NCBI RefSeq assembly: GCF_900167535.1
Contig: NZ_FUYE01000011.1
Span: 122,820 to 186,819 of the forward strand
Source: Prosthecobacter debontii
GTDB lineage: Bacteria > Verrucomicrobiota > Verrucomicrobiia > Verrucomicrobiales > Verrucomicrobiaceae
Length of the DNA: 64,000 bases
Reading direction: 5' to 3'
Part shown: positions 45,117 to 54,625 of the stretch, piece by piece
Position numbering within the stretch: position 1 is the first letter of the stretch
Layout of the letters: each line of letters begins with the position of its first letter
Notes under the pieces: generated by a model
The model's database searches: none
What the model saw: the letters and a program-made list of their open reading frames with translations, nothing else
What the model was told of the DNA's origin: nothing
Translations under genes and position numbers: made by a program

Positions 45117-46187
45117 ATGAAAACATCCCTCTCCATCCGCTCGGTTTCGCAGATCCTCGGCTTCTGTGCCTGTCTGAGCCTCAGCCCCGCTGCTGTCGAG
45201 GCGGCCAATGTCACGATCCCTGGGCTGCGTCTTCCCAACATCACCTCTTACGCTCCACCCTATGCCACTGCGGGAGCCAAGGTGTATGCCAACATTGAGT
45301 ATCCCCAGTTCTCCAACTCGAAACCCGTCACCCCCACGGGTGTCGAGTTCCTTCGTTCCGACGGTCGTCGCGTCGCAGTGGCTGCCGTTGCGGAGACGAG
45401 TGGTTTGATCAGCTTCGTCCTCCCGTCCAACGCCGTGACCTGTCGCCCAGCTCTTTTGGGGCCGAGTGGCATGCGATTGGAAGAGCAGCTTGAGTTTCGC
45501 GTGGTTTCGCTCACGCAGACCCCACGTGGTGTCACTCTCATCAATCGGACCCAGTATGTGGTCGGTAGCGTGAGCACCAGTGGACGTGAGTTGTTGCCCT
45601 CAGACAGCACGATTGACCAGACCCGGGCACGATTCTTCAGCCTGAGCATGACTTCGACCCCCACGGCTTTGAAGCTGCAGATGCAGCGTCGCACGGCGAG
45701 TAATGCTCTGATTCCGATGATGGAACTGCAGGAGACGGTGGGTGGTGCTTTTCCAGGGACCCAAGTGCCGGTGATTTACACCGTGCTGGATCTCGAACGG
45801 CTGACGGTGGCGGAGATGCTCGGAGCTGGCAACGGGTCTTCGGAATGGACCCTTCATCATCGGGGGCAGAACCGTCGGATGATGGTTCAATACAACGGCA
45901 CGGTGACGCTTGAAGAACGTGTCAGTGGTACGGTGCAAGTGCAGAGATACATGCTGAAAGAGGTGTCGTGGTCTAACAACTCACCCAATGTTCAGTTTGC
46001 CTTGGTGGATAGTTCGGGGAACCTGGGTGAGACCGTCGTTTTACACCCGCCGTTTCAGACTTTTGCGGCAATGAAGTTCGGTCAGTTCAGCTACGAAGAT
46101 GTACCGCCAACGCTGCTCTCCTCCGGCTCTGGAGAGCCTGGAGCGGTGACCACCCCGGTGCCTTTGTTCATGGTTCGTGTGCGCTGA
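45117..46187 (+). CDS. Secreted protein of unknown function
   Basis: Protein of 356 aa with a signal peptide (SQILGFCACLSLSPAAVEA). The mature part is rich in Ser, Thr and Val with beta-strand-like stretches (SGLISFVLPSNAVTC, RGVTLINRTQYVVGSVSTSG). No domain recognised. A strong terminator follows the stop, so this gene ends its transcript. Confidence 0.65.
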   Translation: MKTSLSIRSVSQILGFCACLSLSPAAVEAANVTIPGLRLPNITSYAPPYATAGAKVYANIEYPQFSNSKPVTPTGVEFLRSDGRRVAVAAVAETSGLISFVLPSNAVTCRPALLGPSGMRLEEQLEFRVVSLTQTPRGVTLINRTQYVVGSVSTSGRELLPSDSTIDQTRARFFSLSMTSTPTALKLQMQRRTASNALIPMMELQETVGGAFPGTQVPVIYTVLDLERLTVAEMLGAGNGSSEWTLHHRGQNRRMMVQYNGTVTLEERVSGTVQVQRYMLKEVSWSNNSPNVQFALVDSSGNLGETVVLHPPFQTFAAMKFGQFSYEDVPPTLLSSGSGEPGAVTTPVPLFMVRVR

Positions 46188-46214
46188 AAAGAAAGATGAA
46201 GCCATGTTCACTCG

Positions 46215-46251
46215 GCCTCGTGAAATCTCAGAGATTTCACGAGGCTTTTTT
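46215..46251 (+). terminator. Strong rho-independent terminator
   Basis: GCCTCGTGAAATCTC (46215-46229) and GAGATTTCACGAGGC (46231-46245) form a 15-bp stem around one central A, followed by six Ts (46246-46251). It lies 27 bp after the stop at 46187. T-tracts are absent on the other strand, so it works in the plus direction. Confidence 0.9.
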
Positions 46252-46268
46252 CGTTTCAAGATCACGAA

Positions 46269-47828
46269 TCAATGACTTGGAGGGAGAAGATAACCCTCGG
46301 CGAGCTGGACATAGGCTTTGATTTGGCGGGCCTCCCAGGCGGCATCTCGCCCCAGCTCCACGGCCAGCAGATGGGCGACGGTCGGCGCTGCCTCCATACT
46401 CGCTCGTGCATCGAGGAGTAGCGCGCGGGTGCGCCGGGCCAGGACATCCTCCACCGTGCGAGCCATCTCGTGACGCGCATGCCACACCACTTCGGCTCTT
46501 AGAAACTCCAACTTCGGATGCAGCGGCTCACCCAGACTCGGGTTTTCCTGAATGAGGGCGCGGACACCCACGGCGTCGCTGCCGTAGTAGTGCAGATGAC
46601 TGGCGGCTTCCTCCTGGCTGGCACCCGCCCCATGGATGGTCAGATCATGGGTGCCGCAGTGGTGATGCTCTAAGGCTCCGATCATCTCCGCATGGTCAAT
46701 GACATCCTCCGCCATCTTGCGATACGTCGTCCACTTGCCCCCCGCGAGCGTGATGAGACCTGAGTCCGAGACGGAAATGAGGTGATCTCTCGACAAAGCG
46801 GCGGTGGAACTGGCATCGGCTTTGATCAAAGGACGCAACCCGGCATACACACTCAGGACATCCGCCGGCGTGGGGTCACGCGTCAGATAGCGGGTGATTT
46901 GGGTGAAGATGAAAGCGATCTCTTCCTCCAAAGCGCGAGGTTCGAGTGAAGCCTCTTCCACCGGCGTGTCCGTCGTGCCCACCACCACGCGACCGTGCCA
47001 AGGCACTGCAAAGAGCACTCGGCCATCATCTGTTTTGGGGATCATGATGGCCGTTTCGCCTGGCAGAAACTCACGCGGCAGCACAAAATGGATGCCTTGA
47101 CTGGGGCTGAGCATGGTCTTCGCTTGGGCATCATCCATGCGGCGGACTTCGTCGGCAAAGACACCCGTCGCATTAATCACGGCACGGGCTTGGATCTCCC
47201 TTTCTTCTCCGCTCTCCTCATCTCGAAGTCGAACGCCAGAGACATGCGGCCCCTCTTTGAGCACGCCGCAGCAGCGCGTGTAGTTCATCAACACCGCTCC
47301 GAGTTCCTCAGCGGTTTGCGCTAGATTGATCGCGAGCCTTGAGTCATCAAACTGACCATCGTGATAAATGATGCCACCGGTGAGATCTTGCTGCTCAATG
47401 TTCGGGAGCAGGTCGATCACGTCCTCTCGATTCAAATAGCGGGAAGGTTCCAGCCCGAGTTTCCCGGCTAGGCCGTCATAGACCTTCATGCCGATGCCGT
47501 AGAAGGGCCCCTCCCACCAGTGGTAGTTCGGGATCACAAACGGCAGGCTATGCACCAGATGCGGTGCATTTCGGCACATCAGTCCACGTTCACGCAGGGC
47601 CTCCAGCACCAGGGAGACATTGCCCTGCTTCAGGTAACGCACCCCGCCATGCACCAGCTTCGTGCTGCGGCTGGAGGTGCCTTTGGCAAAATCCGCCTGC
47701 TCCACCAGTAGGACGGTGTGTCCACGCTCGGCGGCATCCACAGCTGCGCCCAAACCTGAGGCCCCTCCACCGACGATGACGAGATCGAATGACGACGGCA
47801 GCTCGGCGAGGGAAGCGGGGCGTTTCAT
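46269..47828 (-). CDS. glpD: Glycerol-3-phosphate dehydrogenase (FAD)
   Basis: Protein of 519 aa. N-terminal FAD-binding GGGASGLGAAVDAA is followed by ERGHTVLLVEQADFAKGTSSRSTKLVHGGVRYL, the GlpD signature. It oxidises glycerol-3-phosphate to dihydroxyacetone phosphate and passes electrons to quinone at the membrane. The C-terminal domain (EVVWHARHEMARTVEDVLARRTR) is also typical. It is convergent with the gene at 45117-46187. Confidence 0.95.
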   Translation of the reverse strand: MKRPASLAELPSSFDLVIVGGGASGLGAAVDAAERGHTVLLVEQADFAKGTSSRSTKLVHGGVRYLKQGNVSLVLEALRERGLMCRNAPHLVHSLPFVIPNYHWWEGPFYGIGMKVYDGLAGKLGLEPSRYLNREDVIDLLPNIEQQDLTGGIIYHDGQFDDSRLAINLAQTAEELGAVLMNYTRCCGVLKEGPHVSGVRLRDEESGEEREIQARAVINATGVFADEVRRMDDAQAKTMLSPSQGIHFVLPREFLPGETAIMIPKTDDGRVLFAVPWHGRVVVGTTDTPVEEASLEPRALEEEIAFIFTQITRYLTRDPTPADVLSVYAGLRPLIKADASSTAALSRDHLISVSDSGLITLAGGKWTTYRKMAEDVIDHAEMIGALEHHHCGTHDLTIHGAGASQEEAASHLHYYGSDAVGVRALIQENPSLGEPLHPKLEFLRAEVVWHARHEMARTVEDVLARRTRALLLDARASMEAAPTVAHLLAVELGRDAAWEARQIKAYVQLAEGYLLPPSH

Positions 47829-47887
47829 AGCAAGTGAAGACTAACCGATTTCGCAGCCCGCTGCCGAGAACAATCGGCGACCGCGGC

Positions 47888-50410
47888 TCAAGACTTCACT
47901 TCAAGCCCAATCAACTTCGCGGCATCCAGGATCATTCGTTTGAATCTTTGCCGCAGAGCCCAGATGAAAGTGCTGAGCCCCAGGATGCTGAGGGTTGCCA
48001 AATCCGCCAACAGGGGATGTGGATGAGCCAGCAAGCCCACCAGCCCCAGTAGAGCGGTCACACCGAAGATGAGTCGCCATTGGATGCGCATCAGAAGCTT
48101 GATGCGTGTCAGCCGCTGCCGTTCTCCATGGTATTCGGTCACCGTCAAAAAAGCCGGTGAAATGATATGATGAGGCACGGCTTCCAGGTCAAAGAGACGC
48201 CAGCCTTGGTCTTCGCGGATGGGGATGTTTTTTTGAGCGAGATGCCGCCGCATCGCATCGAGCCATTGAGTGCGTCCTACACCTACTTCGTTCCAGAAGC
48301 ACAGTTCCAGCAATGGGATGGACACCTTGCTAGGCCTGCGAACCACCGGGTTTGGAGGCGGATTGGCGTGTGATCCGGCGGGTCTGGCCCCCAGTTGCAC
48401 CATGCCGACCAGGCGCTTCCATTCACGCACCACAGGCTGGATCCAGCAGAGGCCTAACAAAAGAAGTGATTCGGAAGTTCCGAGTGAAAAAGGTGGGTGC
48501 GTCAGCAACCTCTGTCGATAAGCCGCTTGGAGCCACGAAAGTGCGATCACGACCGCAGCCGTGGACGGACACTGCGCTACCAGGGCCCCCAGCACGAGCG
48601 CCACCCAGATCACGCCACCTGTCCAGTCCAGCCAGCAGCGCAGGCCCTGGCGGTAGATGCCTTGGAATAAACCTTCTCCCTGAGGCCCGTGGTAAATGCT
48701 GCCTTCATCGAGGGGCGGAGCCACAGCGCGGTCACCATAAATACCGCCGATCCAGCGTGCCCCCCCCAGCGCTCCGAAGCGCTCAGGATGATCTTTCATC
48801 AGCAAGGCCTCCGCACGGCCATAGCCGGCTTGCTGGCGGAAATAGGCCTGGATGCTGTAGCGGCGGTGATGCCAGACCATGGCTCCCGGCACGAAGCGGA
48901 GTTTGCCACCCGCTTGCTGGAGCCGCCAGCAGACGTCCACATCATCTCCTGCCGCCACATATTGAGCCTGAAAGCCGCCAATGGCCTCCAAGGCTCGTTT
49001 TCGGATGGCCAGATTGCATCCGGGCAGATGCTCCGCCTCAATGTCATTCAGCAACACATGCGCCGGAGCCCCTGGAGCCGCCGCCACGACCGCCTCGGTG
49101 CGATTACGTGGGCGGGGTGGAATATTTGGCCCCCCTGCAGCCACCCACTGAGGATCATCGAAGCCCGTGGCCAAATGCGTCAGCCAGTCTTCATCGGCGA
49201 TGCAGTCATCATCCGTGTAGGCGACGATCTCACCCGTGGCCAGCGAGGCACCTCGATTGCGCGCGACACTCAGCCCAGCGTGGTCTTGCCGCACGTAGAG
49301 GACGCTGGGAAAGCGATGGGCAATGGCAGCGATGTCCTGCGTGGAGCCATCGTCGATCAAGAGCACCTCAAAGTTCGGATACCGCAGCTTTTGCAGCGAG
49401 CTCAGGCAATCCGCCAGCGTCGCACCGCCATTCCAGGTGCAGACCACCACGGAGATGCGAGGCGGGTTATCCACGAGGGGGCCAGGGGATAGATCCAAAT
49501 GGCAGGCGGCTCGCTCCTGTCGGTCTGTCGTGACCAGCCCGAAGGACCAGCGTGTGATGTCATCTCCACCTCGGAACCATTCATCCGTGAAGCTAAACCA
49601 CACCGTTCCAGCGACGGCGTTACGATGACAGAGTCGGTGAAACCACGCCCGAGTCTCCGCCTGCGCCTGCTCGCCATGAGCCGCCACATCCAGGCCAAAT
49701 TCAGTGATGACCAGCGGTTTGTCTCCCGCCAGATTCTGCAGCCGTTGCAGGTAGGACTCCAGCGCCGCCGGGTGCTCCAGATACAAGTTCACCGCCAGGA
49801 AATCCACATTCGAAGGCACCAGATATTCCGTGCTCGGATAGGTGGCGTAGCTGAAGAGCTTCGCCGGAGCCTCGCGTCGGCCGATTTCGATCAGCCCCTC
49901 CAGAAAGCGCCGCACCCGCCCCGGTTCCATCCAGCGAGCCAGGTTTTTTTCGATCTCATTGCCGACCAAAAAACCGGCGACACAGGGAACATCTCGAAAC
50001 CGCCGCGCCGCATCGGTGATCGTCTGCTCGATCTGTTGCCGCAGAGCCCCATCATGCATGAAATCCACATGATCCGTCCAGGGAATGCCCACCAGCAGGC
50101 GCAATCCCTCCGCCTCCGCCCCCTCTAGCACGTCCTCCGTCGGCAGATCATACAGCCGCACCGTATTGAATCCCAACCGCCGGATCTGCTGGAAATCTGC
50201 CGCCAGCCTCTCGGGAGCGGGAAACGACGCCCCATCCTCTCGGGGGCGAAAGGGGCCATAACTCACCCCATGGAGATTCCATTTATCTCCATCGACCCGC
50301 AGCCACTTCCCACTCGCGACGAGCGGTGAAAAGGGATGACTGGCAGGGAGGGAGGGCAGCATGAGAAGGGAGGGTGACTCAAGCATGGACGTGATCCATG
50401 CGAAAGCCAT
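47888..50410 (-). CDS. Glycoside-hydrolase-like domain fused to GT2 glycosyltransferase, membrane protein
   Basis: Protein of 840 aa. Residues ~35-300 resemble a TIM-barrel glycosidase of the GH2/GH5 type (LRVDGDKWNLHGVSYGPF, GFLVGNEIEKN with acid/base Glu, PLVITEFGLD with nucleophile Glu). Residues ~320-560 are a GT2 domain (ISVVVCTWNGG, DDGST, AYTDDDCIADEDW, RRYSIQAYFRQQAGYG). Two to four membrane helices follow (about 600-640 and 780-820). It may make a surface glycan and trim it. M9 and M17 are other possible starts. It is 6 bp after the upstream hydrolase stop, so cotranscribed. Confidence 0.85.
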   Translation of the reverse strand: MAFAWITSMLESPSLLMLPSLPASHPFSPLVASGKWLRVDGDKWNLHGVSYGPFRPREDGASFPAPERLAADFQQIRRLGFNTVRLYDLPTEDVLEGAEAEGLRLLVGIPWTDHVDFMHDGALRQQIEQTITDAARRFRDVPCVAGFLVGNEIEKNLARWMEPGRVRRFLEGLIEIGRREAPAKLFSYATYPSTEYLVPSNVDFLAVNLYLEHPAALESYLQRLQNLAGDKPLVITEFGLDVAAHGEQAQAETRAWFHRLCHRNAVAGTVWFSFTDEWFRGGDDITRWSFGLVTTDRQERAACHLDLSPGPLVDNPPRISVVVCTWNGGATLADCLSSLQKLRYPNFEVLLIDDGSTQDIAAIAHRFPSVLYVRQDHAGLSVARNRGASLATGEIVAYTDDDCIADEDWLTHLATGFDDPQWVAAGGPNIPPRPRNRTEAVVAAAPGAPAHVLLNDIEAEHLPGCNLAIRKRALEAIGGFQAQYVAAGDDVDVCWRLQQAGGKLRFVPGAMVWHHRRYSIQAYFRQQAGYGRAEALLMKDHPERFGALGGARWIGGIYGDRAVAPPLDEGSIYHGPQGEGLFQGIYRQGLRCWLDWTGGVIWVALVLGALVAQCPSTAAVVIALSWLQAAYRQRLLTHPPFSLGTSESLLLLGLCWIQPVVREWKRLVGMVQLGARPAGSHANPPPNPVVRRPSKVSIPLLELCFWNEVGVGRTQWLDAMRRHLAQKNIPIREDQGWRLFDLEAVPHHIISPAFLTVTEYHGERQRLTRIKLLMRIQWRLIFGVTALLGLVGLLAHPHPLLADLATLSILGLSTFIWALRQRFKRMILDAAKLIGLEVKS

Positions 50411-50416
50411 TCACGA

Positions 50417-51247
50417 TCAAAGGCTAGACATCGTATCTCCCACTTCCACCCCGATGTTGTTCAGGATGTAATTGTGATCCTCCCCCTCTTTCTCGTGCAG
50501 GGTCACTCGCCCCGGATGCGCAGCGGCCAGTTCCCGGCTCATGGAGATGGGGATGACCTGATCGGCCGTGCCGTGGAAAATCACCACCTTGGCCCCTTTA
50601 TCCACCACATGCGCCAGATGCCGACGGTTGTTAAACCGGTGCATGTTCACATAGCAGAGCGGCCAGCCGATGAAGCGTTTTCCCATCTCCGTCAGGGTCG
50701 TGAAGGGGGCGATCAGGATCACTCGCCGGATATTGAGATCATCAGCCGCCATCAGACCCGCCGCACAGCCGATGGAGTGGCATAGGACGCCCATCCGAGG
50801 CAGGAGGAGTTCCGGGGTCTCATTCAGATGTCGCGCCAGGGCTTGGACCGCTTCTCGGGAGCTGTCTCGGATACGGCCCGGGTTCGGGATCCCCTGGCAG
50901 TCCCCATAGCCTGGGTAATCCATCAGCAGATAACCAAAGCTGGGGTCCCAGGCCGTAAGATACTGCATCCAGTCCAGCCCCAGGTAGTTGTTCCCCCCAT
51001 AGCACAGCCACACCTTCGTGGGTTTCTTGCCATTCATCGGCGGCATGTAGTGCGCCACCTGCTGGCCCTGTCCCGTCGTGTATTCGATCCGCGCCCCACT
51101 CCGTTTCGCCAGCACCTTGCGGTAACCCTCATGATACGACCGCGGATAATAAATGAGCTTGGCCTGGCAACTGGTGAGTAACACGACCGCTGAAAGAACG
51201 AGAACGGTGATGGGGCGTAAGACTCGAAACAGAAAACTGACGGGCAT
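50417..51247 (-). CDS. Lipoprotein alpha/beta-hydrolase
   Basis: Protein of 276 aa. The N-terminus (RPITVLVLSAVVLLTSC) has a lipobox with Cys at about 27. It has a lid-less alpha/beta-hydrolase core: CHSIGCAAG carries the nucleophile Ser in a GHSxG-like form (CHSIG), DYPGYGDCQG is the dominant loop, and GTADQVIP and EGEDHNY carry the Asp and His. It is likely an envelope hydrolase of the BEM46/FrsA type with unknown substrate. It is first in an operon with the glycosidase-GT2 fusion. Confidence 0.82.
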   Translation of the reverse strand: MPVSFLFRVLRPITVLVLSAVVLLTSCQAKLIYYPRSYHEGYRKVLAKRSGARIEYTTGQGQQVAHYMPPMNGKKPTKVWLCYGGNNYLGLDWMQYLTAWDPSFGYLLMDYPGYGDCQGIPNPGRIRDSSREAVQALARHLNETPELLLPRMGVLCHSIGCAAGLMAADDLNIRRVILIAPFTTLTEMGKRFIGWPLCYVNMHRFNNRRHLAHVVDKGAKVVIFHGTADQVIPISMSRELAAAHPGRVTLHEKEGEDHNYILNNIGVEVGDTMSSL

Positions 51248-51363
51248 GGGGCAGACGCAATGTTACGGAGAGTGGCTGGGAGCAAGTTCGAATCCCAACT
51301 CTCTTGAATCGTCTGAACGGCACGTATGGCCCCATTTCCCCGTCAATTCAGATACAGAAAGAG

Positions 51364-52131
51364 TCACGGATGATCACTCAACGGCAAAGTCGGTGGCAAA
51401 GTGCGCGGTTGGCCGTTGGGGGGGATTTCGTCGGGGAAGATGACGGTGATGCTCTGCACCTGATCACGCAGGGTGGGATCTTGCTGGAGGAACCATTTTT
51501 TCACGAACTCGGCGACAGATTTGCGCGAAGATTCACGAACGAGGTTGAGGTGACTGCGATTCCCGGCGCGTTTTTCCAGGGTGGGAGTGAGGTTTTTTTC
51601 CAGCTCAGCCAGGTTTTCAGCGGCGTTGAAGCGCAGCCAGCCAGCTTCGGATTTCTTTTGCATGCCGTCGGTGCGGATGGCGGGAGGCTGGGTCGGGCGG
51701 AGCTGTGGAGCGTGGACGATGCATTGGCCGTTCTCCACCCGAAGCTGCCATTTGTCAGAGAGCTTGATGTGGTAGCGATAAACCACCGGGGTGCGGATCT
51801 CCGAGATGGTGGTGCCGAGATAGACCGTCTGGTTGAAGAGGGTCTTCATGTCGTATTTCGTCACGGTTTCATCCGTCTCCATGGTGGCCACCTCCAGGAT
51901 GTCACCATCGGTGGAGGCAATGCGAGTCACCGACTGGCGGAAGGTCTCGTTGATGTCCTGGGTGATGAGCTTGGAATTCATCCACTCCAAGCCGAGGCGA
52001 GTGAGATCGGTGAATTTCCAAGCGATCAATCCGCCGCCGATGAGGAAGAGGGCAAGAAGGATACCCAACAGCCGCCAACAGCCGGAGCGGCGGGCGGGTT
52101 CCTGAAGCGAAGCTGGGGTCTCCTCGGCCAT
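51364..52131 (-). CDS. DUF4230-type membrane-anchored protein
   Basis: Protein of 255 aa from ATG 52131; the ORF begins earlier at 52167. One membrane helix (LLGILLALFLIGGGLIAW, about residues 20-37) is followed by a large extracytoplasmic part that matches the DUF4230 pattern (LEVATMETDETVTKY, TVYLGTTISEIRTPVVYRYHI, LKNL-type helices, FVKKWFLQQDPTLRDQVQSITVIF). Function unknown. It is divergent from psd with an 84-bp gap. Confidence 0.7.
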   Translation of the reverse strand: MAEETPASLQEPARRSGCWRLLGILLALFLIGGGLIAWKFTDLTRLGLEWMNSKLITQDINETFRQSVTRIASTDGDILEVATMETDETVTKYDMKTLFNQTVYLGTTISEIRTPVVYRYHIKLSDKWQLRVENGQCIVHAPQLRPTQPPAIRTDGMQKKSEAGWLRFNAAENLAELEKNLTPTLEKRAGNRSHLNLVRESSRKSVAEFVKKWFLQQDPTLRDQVQSITVIFPDEIPPNGQPRTLPPTLPLSDHP

Positions 52132-52215
52132 GGGTCTTACCATGCAATAAACGCGCCATACGGCCAAGCGGCATTTGCTCTGCGCATATTACATTGTCAT
52201 ATGATCTGATTGACC

Positions 52216-53154
52216 ATGCCAGCCGCACCCATTCAGTTTTATAATCGCCGGACGCAACGCCTCGAGACGGAGGCGGTGTATGGGGAGGGGCCCCTGCGTT
52301 TTGTGTATGAAAACCCGTTGGGCAAGCTGGCCCTGCATCTGCTCGTGAAGCGGGCGATCTTTTCGGAGATCTACGGGCAGCGGATGGATGACCTGGATAG
52401 CGCGGCGAAGATCCGCCCTTTCCTGGAAACTTACGGGGTGGATACCTCGGAGTTTGCGGAGCCAGTGGAGAGCTATCGCACCTTCAATGAGTTCTTCTAT
52501 CGTCGCCTGAAGCCAGGGGCCAGGCCGATTGTGGCGGATCCTCAGGCGGTGGCTCTGCCTGCGGATGGGCGTCATTTTGTGATCCCCGACGTCTCGCTCT
52601 GTCGGGACTTTTTTGTCAAAGGGGTGAAGTTCCATCTCCCGGCTCTCCTGGATGATGCGGAACTGGCGGCTCGCTATGAAAAGGGGGCGGTGCTGATTTC
52701 CCGCCTCTGCCCCACGGATTACCATCGCTTTCACTTCCCCTGTGGCGGGGTGGCAGAGACACCCCGATTGATCAATGGCCCCCTGTATTCGGTGAGTCCG
52801 ATCGCCTTCATGAAACGCCCCAGCATTTTCTGGGAGAACAAGCGTTACGTCACTCGCCTGCAGACGGGGCAATTCGGTGAGGTGTTGCTCTTGGAAGTCG
52901 GGGCGACTTGTGTGGGGTCCGTCGTTCACACGTCTCCCGCAGATGCGCCGGTCTTGAAGGGGGACGAAAAAGGCTATTTTCGCTTCGGCGGGTCTTGTTT
53001 CATCACGATCTTTGAACCGGGCCGCATCCAGTTTTCGGACGATCTTTTACAGCAGAGTGCCCAGGGGCGTGAAGTCTATGCTCGGATGGGGGATGTGGCG
53101 GGATTTGCCATCGAACCTAGGGATTCCAGCTTGCCAAGCGGCCCGGCTTCGTGA
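52216..53154 (+). CDS. psd: Phosphatidylserine decarboxylase
   Basis: Protein of 312 aa from ATG 52216. Type II PSD features: ALPADGRH (Asp), CPTDYHRFHFPCGG with the conserved His residues, and the pyruvoyl-forming cleavage site GATCVGSVV near the C-terminus. The enzyme cleaves itself there to form pyruvate, then makes phosphatidylethanolamine from phosphatidylserine at the inner membrane. A CII-like regulator gene overlaps its stop and a polyprenyl synthase follows. Confidence 0.93.
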   Translation: MPAAPIQFYNRRTQRLETEAVYGEGPLRFVYENPLGKLALHLLVKRAIFSEIYGQRMDDLDSAAKIRPFLETYGVDTSEFAEPVESYRTFNEFFYRRLKPGARPIVADPQAVALPADGRHFVIPDVSLCRDFFVKGVKFHLPALLDDAELAARYEKGAVLISRLCPTDYHRFHFPCGGVAETPRLINGPLYSVSPIAFMKRPSIFWENKRYVTRLQTGQFGEVLLLEVGATCVGSVVHTSPADAPVLKGDEKGYFRFGGSCFITIFEPGRIQFSDDLLQQSAQGREVYARMGDVAGFAIEPRDSSLPSGPAS

Positions 53155-53165
53155 AAAAGGGGCGT

Positions 53166-53645
53166 ATGGAGTCCCACGAAGTCATTCGCCAGGCGCTGGA
53201 TAAGGCCCACGTCAAAGAAATCGCAGCCCAGATGGGAGTCTCTCTCTCATTGGTCTATAAGTGGGGACAGCGCGATGAAGAGGAGGGCAGTGGTGCCTCC
53301 AATCCGCTGGATCGCGTGAAGCAGCTGTATGAGCTTACCGGCAACGATCATCTCATCCAATGGCTCTGCCAGCAGGCTGGCGGCGTCTTTGTACGGAACC
53401 CTCCCACAGGGAAAGCGCCGGGCCGGGAGGTGATGCCAGCCACGCAGGAGATCGTGCAGCAATTCGCTGGACTGCTGGCGGCGATCAGCCACGCGGCGGC
53501 GGATAACACCATCAGCCCGGACGAGTCCGAGAAGATTCGTCATGAGTGGGATGAGTTGAAGCGCCTGACGGAGCGTTTTGTGAAGTGGTGTGAGGCGGGT
53601 GACTTCAAGCACCTGGCCGAGGACCTTCGCCGTAACCACCACTGA
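53166..53645 (+). CDS. Phage CII/CP76-like helix-turn-helix protein
   Basis: Protein of 159 aa from ATG 53166; an in-frame GTG at 53151 overlaps the psd stop (GTGA). The N-terminal HTH (VKEIAAQMGVSLSLVYKWGQ) and the following linear helical part (RVKQLYELTGNDHLIQWLCQQAGG, then an EWDELKRLTERFVKWC helix) match the phage CII-type regulatory family PF06892. A DNA-binding regulator, perhaps a domesticated phage protein. Target genes are unknown; it may act on the psd/ispA group. Confidence 0.75.
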   Translation: MESHEVIRQALDKAHVKEIAAQMGVSLSLVYKWGQRDEEEGSGASNPLDRVKQLYELTGNDHLIQWLCQQAGGVFVRNPPTGKAPGREVMPATQEIVQQFAGLLAAISHAAADNTISPDESEKIRHEWDELKRLTERFVKWCEAGDFKHLAEDLRRNHH

Positions 53646-53687
53646 TGGGTTCAGAACCCCGTCCTATTTTTCTTTTTTGTTCGCTAA

Positions 53688-54572
53688 ATGTCTGATCTCA
53701 AAACCTACCTCACCGACCGTTGTGCCTATGTGGATGGCGTGCTTGACCGTTTGATCCCGTCTGCCGAGACCGCTCCGGCGACGATACACAAGGCGATGCG
53801 CCACAGTGTTTTCGCGGGTGGCAAACGGCTGCGCCCGATTCTTTGCCTCGCTGCGGCGGAGGCGAGTGGCGGTAGTAAGGAGGCGGCTTCCTTTGCGGCG
53901 GCTGCGGTGGAGTGCCTGCACACTTACTCGCTGATCCATGATGATCTCCCCAGCATGGACAATGACGACTTCCGTCGTGGCGTGCCTACCTGTCACAAGG
54001 TGTTTGGCGATGGAGTCGCTGTTCTAGCGGGGGATGCCCTCCAGGCGCTGGCCTTTGAACTGGTGGTGAAGACTCAAGTGACCGTTCGCTACAGTGCTGC
54101 GGCCCTGGTGCGTGAGCTGGCCAAGACGGCGGGCAGTCTGCACCTCGTCGGTGGGCAGGTGGCCGACCTGGAAGGCGAGGGGAAAAAGCTGCCCTTGGAG
54201 GCTCTGCGTTTCATCCACGAGAACAAAACCGCTGCCCTGCTGACCACGAGCCTGAAGCTCGGGGGCATGAGTGCGGATTGCCAGCCGGAAGAACTGAAGG
54301 CGCTGGAAGACTTTGGCATGGCCACCGGGCTGGCCTTTCAGATCATCGACGACATCCTGGACGTCACCCAGACCAGTGAAAAGCTGGGCAAGAGTGCCGG
54401 GAAGGATCTGACCTCGGAGAAGTCCACGTATCCGGCCCTCATCGGCCTGGACGCCTCCCGAGATGAAGCCCATCGACTCACCCAAGCGGCCCATCAGGCC
54501 CTGGAAGTCTTTGGCAATCGCGGTGGCCGCCTCCGTGAGCTGGCAGATTATCTGCTCGCTCGGGATTATTGA
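53688..54572 (+). CDS. ispA: Polyprenyl synthetase (farnesyl diphosphate synthase type)
   Basis: Protein of 294 aa. Both aspartate-rich motifs are present: IHDDLPSMDND (FARM) and FQIIDDILD (SARM), with AGGKRLRP and KTAALLT in between. Size and FARM layout fit IspA-type short-chain synthases that make geranyl and farnesyl diphosphate for quinones and undecaprenyl carriers. It is 42 bp after the CII-like gene, likely cotranscribed with psd. Confidence 0.92.
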   Translation: MSDLKTYLTDRCAYVDGVLDRLIPSAETAPATIHKAMRHSVFAGGKRLRPILCLAAAEASGGSKEAASFAAAAVECLHTYSLIHDDLPSMDNDDFRRGVPTCHKVFGDGVAVLAGDALQALAFELVVKTQVTVRYSAAALVRELAKTAGSLHLVGGQVADLEGEGKKLPLEALRFIHENKTAALLTTSLKLGGMSADCQPEELKALEDFGMATGLAFQIIDDILDVTQTSEKLGKSAGKDLTSEKSTYPALIGLDASRDEAHRLTQAAHQALEVFGNRGGRLRELADYLLARDY

Positions 54573-54625
54573 GAACACGCTCAACTAAAAGGCTGCTAGT
54601 CTCATAAGGGGCCTTCAGTCTCAGG

